The position numbers were made by a program, and so were the translations under genes. A stretch of DNA of 6,942 nucleotides. Source: an uncultured Alphaproteobacteria bacterium (GTDB taxonomy: Bacteria > Pseudomonadota > Alphaproteobacteria > Puniceispirillales > Puniceispirillaceae). The notes below the pieces were generated by a model. The model saw nothing but the letters and a program-made list of their open reading frames with translations. It was not told the DNA's origin and did not search any database. This document shows, one piece after another, positions 1 to 4,417 of this stretch. The stretch's first letter is position 1; every line of letters starts with the position of its first letter. The DNA is taken from NCBI GenBank assembly GCA_937924895.1, contig CALEYP010000082.1, forward strand, positions 1-6,942, in the 5' to 3' direction.

Positions 1-1098
1 ATTCGCCGGCGTCTTGATCCAGATGGCACCAAAGAGCCAATTATCCAAAGGCAAGGGGCAAGCCGCGTTCTGGTACAACTCCCTGGTGTGGATAATCCTG
101 AGGAAGTCAAACGTCTGCTTGGCAGAACGGCGAAGTTAACATTCCAACTTGTTGATTTGCGCGCCACTGCTGAGGAGGCGCGTCGCTCTGGTCGTATTCC
201 TCCCGGCTCTGTGTTGATGCCATCTGCTAATGATCCTGAACAATATTTCCTTGTTGAGAAACGGGTCCTAGTCTCAGGTGAGACATTAGAAACAGCAACA
301 GCAGGGTTTGACCAAAATTCACAACCAGCTGTTAATTTTACCTTAAATGCCGAGGGCGCACGCAAATTTGGACGTGTGACGGGCGAGAATATTGGTCGTC
401 CCTTTGCTATTGTTCTTGATGGGCAAGTGGTCTCAGCTCCTACGATTCAAGCGCAGATTTTCGGCCAAGGGCAAATCACTGGTGCATTCTCGGTTCAAGA
501 AACGAATGAACTATCCTTAATCCTGCGCGCAGGCGCATTGCCGGCACCGCTTCTTGTGCTTGAAGAACGCTCTATTGGTCCAGGACTAGGTGCCGACTCT
601 GTGGCTGCAGGTCAAATTGCCTCTATTGTCGGTCTCGTGCTCGTCATGATTTACATGATTGCAAGCTATGGCTTATTTGGCTCTTTTGCGGTTGTTGCGC
701 TTGGCGTCAACATCATCCTCATTATCGGTGCCCTCTCTGCTATTCAGGCCACATTAACGCTTCCTGGTATTGCTGGTATTGTCCTTACAATGGGGATGGC
801 GGTTGATGCGAATGTATTGATATTTGAGCGGATAAGAGAAGAATTACGCAGGGGACGGTCTGTTTTTGCGGCAATTGAGGCGGGTTATGGCCGTGCTATC
901 TCTACCATCATCGATTCAAATTTAACCACGTTATTCGCCGCTTTGTTCTTGTATATCTTTGGGTCAGGCCCGATTAAGGGATTTGCGGTGACACTCGCCT
1001 TTGGGATTGTCAGCTCAATGTTCACCGCCATTATGGTCACAAGATTATTGATTGTGTTGTGGCTCGGCAGAGCGCGCCCGAAATCAATTCAGCTGTAA
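1..1098 (+). CDS. secD: Protein translocase subunit SecD, 5'-truncated by window edge
   Basis: SecD is an inner-membrane protein that, with SecF, uses the proton gradient to help the SecYEG channel finish moving proteins across the membrane. The reading frame is open from base 1, so the visible 365 residues are the C-terminal part of a protein usually 500-620 long. The first transmembrane helix and much of the periplasmic region lie outside the window. Counting from base 1, the end of the periplasmic P1 domain covers about residues 1-195 (VLVQLPGV, then GRTAKLTFQLVD). Five membrane helices follow at about 200-221, 227-245, 252-276, 302-323 and 326-355. The signature GMAVDANVLIFERIREE carries the conserved membrane aspartate at residue 269, the position implicated in proton coupling. 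The GTG at base 88 is not the start, because the homologous sequence continues upstream of it. secF follows after 12 bases. Identification is secure. Confidence 0.97.
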   Translation: MRRRLDPDGTKEPIIQRQGASRVLVQLPGVDNPEEVKRLLGRTAKLTFQLVDLRATAEEARRSGRIPPGSVLMPSANDPEQYFLVEKRVLVSGETLETATAGFDQNSQPAVNFTLNAEGARKFGRVTGENIGRPFAIVLDGQVVSAPTIQAQIFGQGQITGAFSVQETNELSLILRAGALPAPLLVLEERSIGPGLGADSVAAGQIASIVGLVLVMIYMIASYGLFGSFAVVALGVNIILIIGALSAIQATLTLPGIAGIVLTMGMAVDANVLIFERIREELRRGRSVFAAIEAGYGRAISTIIDSNLTTLFAALFLYIFGSGPIKGFAVTLAFGIVSSMFTAIMVTRLLIVLWLGRARPKSIQL

Positions 1099-1101
1099 GG
1101 A
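1097..1101 (+). promoter_or_regulatory. Shine-Dalgarno site of secF
   Basis: The motif AAGGA sits 9 bases before the secF ATG and overlaps the TAA stop of secD. Ribosomes finishing secD therefore arrive directly on the secF start region, which fits balanced synthesis of the two complex partners. The motif and spacing are seen directly; coupling is inferred. Confidence 0.7.
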
Positions 1102-1110
1102 ATTCAGAAT

Positions 1111-2052
1111 ATGTCATTTCGTTTGAAACTCGTACCTGAAAAAACAGCTTTTGATTTTCAAGGTAAGAATAAAGTAGCCGCTATCTTGTCGTTTGTTTTG
1201 GTGATTGGCGCTATAGCTCTGTTTTCTGTCAAGGGTTTGAACCTTGGTATTGATTTTAAGGGCGGTATTTTACTTGAGGTGCGGACCTCGCAGGCGAGCG
1301 CTGATATTGGTGCTTTGCGCTCTGACTTAGGGGAATTGGGCCTCGGTGATATCTCGATTCAAAGCTTTGGGACTGATCAAGACGTCCTTATTCGCGTGCA
1401 ACGCCAAGAGGGTGATGAAAAAGCACAGCTTGCTGCCTTGGAGCTGGTCACACAGACATTAGGCGCCGACTATGATGTAAGACGGACCGAATTTGTAGGG
1501 CCAACCGTTGGCGAAGAATTGAAACAAAATGGGATCTTGGCCGTGATGTGCGCCTTGATAGCCATTATGGTCTATATTTGGTTCCGGTTTGAGTGGCAAT
1601 TTTCTATCGCTGCTATCATTGCCTTATCGCATGATATCATATCAACCATTGGGCTCTTTGCGCTGACCTCATTTGAATTTAATTTGGCCACTGTCGCGGC
1701 TATCCTGACAATCGCAGGCTATTCTATCAATGATACGGTTGTGGTGTTTGACCGCGTGCGTGAAAATATGCGCCGCTACAAATCCTATGAGCAGCGTGAG
1801 ATTCTCAATATTTCGCTAAACGAAACATTGTCTCGTACTTTGATGACCTCTGTCACAACTGCCCTTGCCTTGTTTGCCATTATTTTCTTTGGTGGCGCTG
1901 TTCTGCGTGATTTTGCGATTGCGTTATTATGGGGTGTGATTATTGGTACGTATTCATCGGTGTTTGTTGCGGTTGGATTCTTGTCACGTTTTGATTTAAA
2001 GGCGGCGATGCAAGACCCTGATGAAGAAGAGGGAGCCTCTCTCGATGGCTAA
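1111..2052 (+). CDS. secF: Protein translocase subunit SecF
   Basis: SecF is the membrane partner of SecD in the accessory complex that pulls secreted proteins off the SecYEG channel using the proton-motive force. The 313-residue product matches the usual length of stand-alone SecF (about 300-325). It has a first membrane helix at about residues 22-40, followed by GIDFKGG (46-52). The periplasmic region ends in FVGPTVG (128-134). Five more helices lie at about 141-159, 163-185, 190-215, 244-262 and 267-291. The family signature IAGYSINDTVVVFDRVREN (202-220) includes Asp208 and Asp214. The cytoplasmic tail is acidic (DPDEEE). The ATG is supported by an AAGGA ribosome site 9 bases upstream. The gene is separate from secD rather than fused to it as in some other bacteria. 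Its last 8 bases overlap the next gene. Confidence 0.97.
   Translation: MSFRLKLVPEKTAFDFQGKNKVAAILSFVLVIGAIALFSVKGLNLGIDFKGGILLEVRTSQASADIGALRSDLGELGLGDISIQSFGTDQDVLIRVQRQEGDEKAQLAALELVTQTLGADYDVRRTEFVGPTVGEELKQNGILAVMCALIAIMVYIWFRFEWQFSIAAIIALSHDIISTIGLFALTSFEFNLATVAAILTIAGYSINDTVVVFDRVRENMRRYKSYEQREILNISLNETLSRTLMTSVTTALALFAIIFFGGAVLRDFAIALLWGVIIGTYSSVFVAVGFLSRFDLKAAMQDPDEEEGASLDG
2030..2035 (+). promoter_or_regulatory. Shine-Dalgarno site deciding the start of the Mth938-domain gene
   Basis: AGGGAG lies inside the secF coding sequence, 9 bases before the ATG at 2045. It favours that start over the in-frame ATG at 2021, which would add eight residues (MKKREPLS) with no likeness to the family. 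This is a sequence observation; the choice of start is inferred. Confidence 0.6.
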
Positions 2053-2470
2053 TCACTCTGAGCTGCCAGCTGGCGCCTCACAAATCGTAGATGTCAGAGA
2101 TTTTGAAGGTGATGGGCAATTAACCTTGATCCATGGCTATGATGGCGGTGGATTTCGGATTGCCAAACAGGCCTATGATGGTGACCAACTCCTCTTACCA
2201 AGGCAGCGATTTGACTGGCAAGCTCCGTCATGGGACGCCATCACAATCTCAGATTTGGAACCCTTATTAACAGAGCCTGTGCCGCCCTTATTAATTATGG
2301 GGCTTGGCAAAGCGCCTCAAGGCCTCTTACCAGAATTGCAAGTGGAATTACATCAACGTGGTGTTTCAATGGAAATCATGTCAACCGCTGCGGCTTGTCG
2401 TACCTGGAATGTATTATTGTCCGAAGGGCGCTATGCCGCGCTCGCTCTCCTAGCCGTGGATGACGAATGA
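2045..2470 (+). CDS. Mth938-like (DUF498/PF04430) domain protein, NDUFAF3 family
   Basis: This is a small soluble protein of the Mth938/DUF498 family, a compact alpha/beta fold whose biochemical activity is not established. The human relative NDUFAF3 (C3orf60) is an assembly factor for respiratory complex I. From the ATG at 2045 the product is 141 residues, close to the usual 120-140. Family features are clear: GYDGGGFRIA at 31-40, LLIMGLGK at 82-89, and the conserved C-terminal block MSTAAACRTWNVLLSEGR (112-129) followed by the hydrophobic ALALLAV. There is no signal peptide or membrane helix. The start overlaps the secF stop by 8 bases, and the stop overlaps the next gene's start by 4 bases (ATGA), so the gene is embedded in the secDF operon. 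This placement next to secDF recurs in alphaproteobacteria. A role in membrane-complex assembly is inferred from the mitochondrial relative and from context. Confidence 0.9.
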   Translation: MANHSELPAGASQIVDVRDFEGDGQLTLIHGYDGGGFRIAKQAYDGDQLLLPRQRFDWQAPSWDAITISDLEPLLTEPVPPLLIMGLGKAPQGLLPELQVELHQRGVSMEIMSTAAACRTWNVLLSEGRYAALALLAVDDE

Positions 2471-3069
2471 GCGCGTCTTATCAGGAGCTGCGTGGATCAG
2501 CGCGTGCCTTAGCTCTTACGTTAATTTTTGATAAATCATCAGAACGGGACCTCATATCTGATGTTCTGCTATTGGGGCTCGAGCTAGAAAAAATCAGAGA
2601 CTTGGCATCTGAGCCTATGATTGCAATGATCCGTTTGCAGTTGTGGCGTGATTTGCTCGAGACAGGCGCATTACCGCAAGGGGCCCCACCATTGGCATCT
2701 CGTCTCATTGAGCATGACACGATTGATAAACCGGCCCTTATAGCCGCGATTGAAGAGACACAAGCCGCTTTACAGATGCCACCTGCAGCCGTGTCTTGGG
2801 AGCACTTATTTTTAGCCATTAATAAGTCAGTCGGCTGGCATTATGATGATGCGGTGATGCACCAAATAGGACAAAATATGACAGCGCTCTATGCCGGCGA
2901 GGGCCAGGCTGCTTTTACCTTTCTCGATGACGCAGATATCAAGAAAGCCAGCCCAGAATCACATGGGTTTTTCCGCCTGCTGCAGTTTTTGATGACACGC
3001 CAATTAACAAAATCAACCGATGGCGATCATTGGCTTGTCTTACGATATTTATGGCGAATTTTACGCTGA
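2467..3069 (+). CDS. Short squalene/phytoene synthase-family protein, NDUFAF6-like, probably non-catalytic
   Basis: The product belongs to the squalene/phytoene synthase superfamily, in the branch that includes the human complex I assembly factor NDUFAF6. The N-terminal signature EKIRDLASEP...IRLQLWRD (residues 41-62) is the diagnostic block; relatives usually read IRDLVSEPM.GEIRLQWWRD. At 200 residues it is well below the usual 270-300. Where active members carry an aspartate-rich motif like DLYDD, the corresponding stretch (about 96-110, EETQAALQMPPAAVS) has none. The second aspartate motif is also not evident, although LYAGEGQAAFTFLDDADIKKA (about 141-161) resembles the segment that follows it. 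The end (HWLVLRYLWRILR) looks like the family's own C-terminus, so the shortening seems internal rather than a cut-off. The start is the ATG of the ATGA overlap, with only a weak GGA ribosome site at 2458-2460, implying translational coupling. Carotenoid or hopanoid synthesis is unlikely, since no such genes are nearby and the motifs are lost. Confidence 0.75.
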   Translation: MSASYQELRGSARALALTLIFDKSSERDLISDVLLLGLELEKIRDLASEPMIAMIRLQLWRDLLETGALPQGAPPLASRLIEHDTIDKPALIAAIEETQAALQMPPAAVSWEHLFLAINKSVGWHYDDAVMHQIGQNMTALYAGEGQAAFTFLDDADIKKASPESHGFFRLLQFLMTRQLTKSTDGDHWLVLRYLWRILR

Positions 3070-3070
3070 A

Positions 3071-4396
3071 TTAAGCGGCAAGCCACTCTTCAAATTCTGT
3101 TAAAGCGCGGTGAGCCATCGCCATTTTACGGTCACGCCCTTTGAGGCGCTTTTCTGTGACGAGTGGGGCAAATAGGCCAAAATTCACATTCATAGGCTGA
3201 AAACTATCAGCCATCGCGCCACCTGTAATATGACTCAGCAAAGCGCCATGTGCGGTTGTTACTGGTGGCATCTCAAAAGAGGCACCTTGCAGCTCTGCCG
3301 CAACCATCCGTCCTGCCATACCGCCTGTTGCAGCTGATTCCACATAGCCTTCAACGCCGGTAATTTGACCGGCAAAGCGGATATGTGGCTGTGACTTGAG
3401 GCGTAGCTGGTTATCAAGTAGGCGAGGCGAATTGATGAAGGTATTGCGATGTAAGCCACCTAATCTTGCAAATTCAGCATTTTCTAAACCTGGAATAGTT
3501 CTGAAAATACGAACTTGTTCCCCATATTTTAGTTTTGTTTGGAATCCTACCATATTGAACAAGGTGCCAAGCTGATTATCTTGGCGTAATTGCACCACAG
3601 CATGAGGACGGCTGCCATCATGACCATTTGTGAGTCCCACAGGCTTCATCGGACCAAAGCGTAGCGTTTGAGGGCCACGTTCTGCCATGATTTCAATCGG
3701 CATGCAGCCATCGAAATATGGGGTGTTCGTCTCAAATTCTTTGAAAGACATCTTATCCCCATCGCCCAACGCCGCGATAAACGCGTCATATTGCTCTTCG
3801 GTCATGGGACAGTTGATATAATCTTTGCCAGTCCCCTTGTCATAACGAGATTGGAACCAGGCAACATCCATATTAATGCTGTCAAAATGCACGATAGGGG
3901 CAATAGCATCAAAAAAGGCCAAATCATCTTCTTGTGTCTCAGCGGCAATGGCATGCGCCAATGCATCAGAGGTGAGGGGACCGGTGGCAATGATCACAAG
4001 CCCGTCTTCCGTTGAGGGGAGAGATGTAATTTCTTCACGAGAGATAGTGATAAGCGGATGCGAGGCAAGAGTTTGTTCAACGCCTTGCGAGAAGTGATCA
4101 CGGTCAACCGCAAGCGCACCTCCAGCAGGCACAGCATGTGTATCAGCCTGTCCCATAATCACAGAGCCCATCAAACGCATTTCTTGATGCAAGACACCAA
4201 CCGCATTAGCAGTCGCATCATCTGACCGGAAGGAATTGGAGCAGACGAGCTCTGCCAGACCTTCTGTCTGATGCACATCAGTTTTGCGCTGTGGCCGCAT
4301 TTCATGGAGCACAACACTAATACCAGCCTCTGCACATTGCCAAGCGGCTTCACTGCCAGCGAGGCCGCCACCGATGATGTGAACCTGTTTCGTCAT
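3071..4396 (-). CDS. trmFO: Methylenetetrahydrofolate--tRNA-(uracil-5-)-methyltransferase TrmFO
   Basis: TrmFO is a cytoplasmic flavoenzyme that makes 5-methyluridine at position 54 of the tRNA T-loop. It takes the one-carbon unit from methylenetetrahydrofolate and uses FAD and NAD(P)H, unlike the S-adenosylmethionine-dependent TrmA of many gammaproteobacteria. The 441-residue product is full length (the family runs about 435-475). The N-terminal dinucleotide-binding motif GGGLAG is at 9-14, with Glu32 ending the second strand. Cys52 in LVCSNSFRSDD and Cys231 in YFDGCMPIEIMAERG match the two functionally important cysteines of the family. Other conserved blocks are YINCPM (193-198), LRFGPMKPVGL (245-255), FNMVGFQTKLKYGEQ (280-294) and FAGQITGVEGYVES (341-354). 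The gene follows uvrA by 21 bases on the same strand and has its own strong ribosome site. Its stop codon is one base from that of the convergent synthase-family gene. Identification is secure. Confidence 0.97.
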   Translation of the reverse strand: MTKQVHIIGGGLAGSEAAWQCAEAGISVVLHEMRPQRKTDVHQTEGLAELVCSNSFRSDDATANAVGVLHQEMRLMGSVIMGQADTHAVPAGGALAVDRDHFSQGVEQTLASHPLITISREEITSLPSTEDGLVIIATGPLTSDALAHAIAAETQEDDLAFFDAIAPIVHFDSINMDVAWFQSRYDKGTGKDYINCPMTEEQYDAFIAALGDGDKMSFKEFETNTPYFDGCMPIEIMAERGPQTLRFGPMKPVGLTNGHDGSRPHAVVQLRQDNQLGTLFNMVGFQTKLKYGEQVRIFRTIPGLENAEFARLGGLHRNTFINSPRLLDNQLRLKSQPHIRFAGQITGVEGYVESAATGGMAGRMVAAELQGASFEMPPVTTAHGALLSHITGGAMADSFQPMNVNFGLFAPLVTEKRLKGRDRKMAMAHRALTEFEEWLAA

Positions 4397-4402
4397 GCTG
4401 CT

Positions 4403-4408
4403 TCCCCT
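4403..4408 (-). promoter_or_regulatory. Shine-Dalgarno site of trmFO
   Basis: Read on the minus strand, AGGGGA (within AAGGGGAAG) lies 6 bases before the trmFO ATG, in the 21-base gap after the uvrA stop. It is a strong, well-spaced ribosome site that confirms the start at 4396. No promoter-like pair of boxes fits in this short gap, so trmFO is probably transcribed with uvrA. Confidence 0.75.
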
Positions 4409-4417
4409 TTGGTTCGC

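Noticed and set aside
88..90. GTG as a possible start of a 336-residue protein
   Set aside because: SecD homology (VLVQLPGV and upstream) runs through it to base 1, so it is an internal valine codon.
2021..2044. Upstream in-frame ATG giving the Mth938-domain protein eight extra residues
   Set aside because: The extra residues do not resemble the family, and the AGGGAG ribosome site is correctly spaced only for the ATG at 2045.
2261..2294. Ten-base direct repeat CCCTTATTAA (2261-2270 and 2285-2294)
   Set aside because: It lies within coding sequence, where proline/leucine-rich residues reuse the same codons. Two short copies are within chance expectation.
2481..2819. 112-residue open frame on the minus strand opposite the synthase-family gene
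   Set aside because: Composition is serine-, arginine- and cysteine-rich with no recognisable domain. It lies wholly antisense to a gene with clear family signatures.
3100..3125. Possible small hairpin GGTG...CGCC followed by ATTTT near the convergent junction
   Set aside because: The stem is only about four pairs including a G-T pair, and the T-run is short. It is too weak to call a terminator.
3668..4015. 115-residue open frame on the plus strand inside trmFO
   Set aside because: It is entirely antisense to conserved TrmFO coding sequence, with no recognisable domain.
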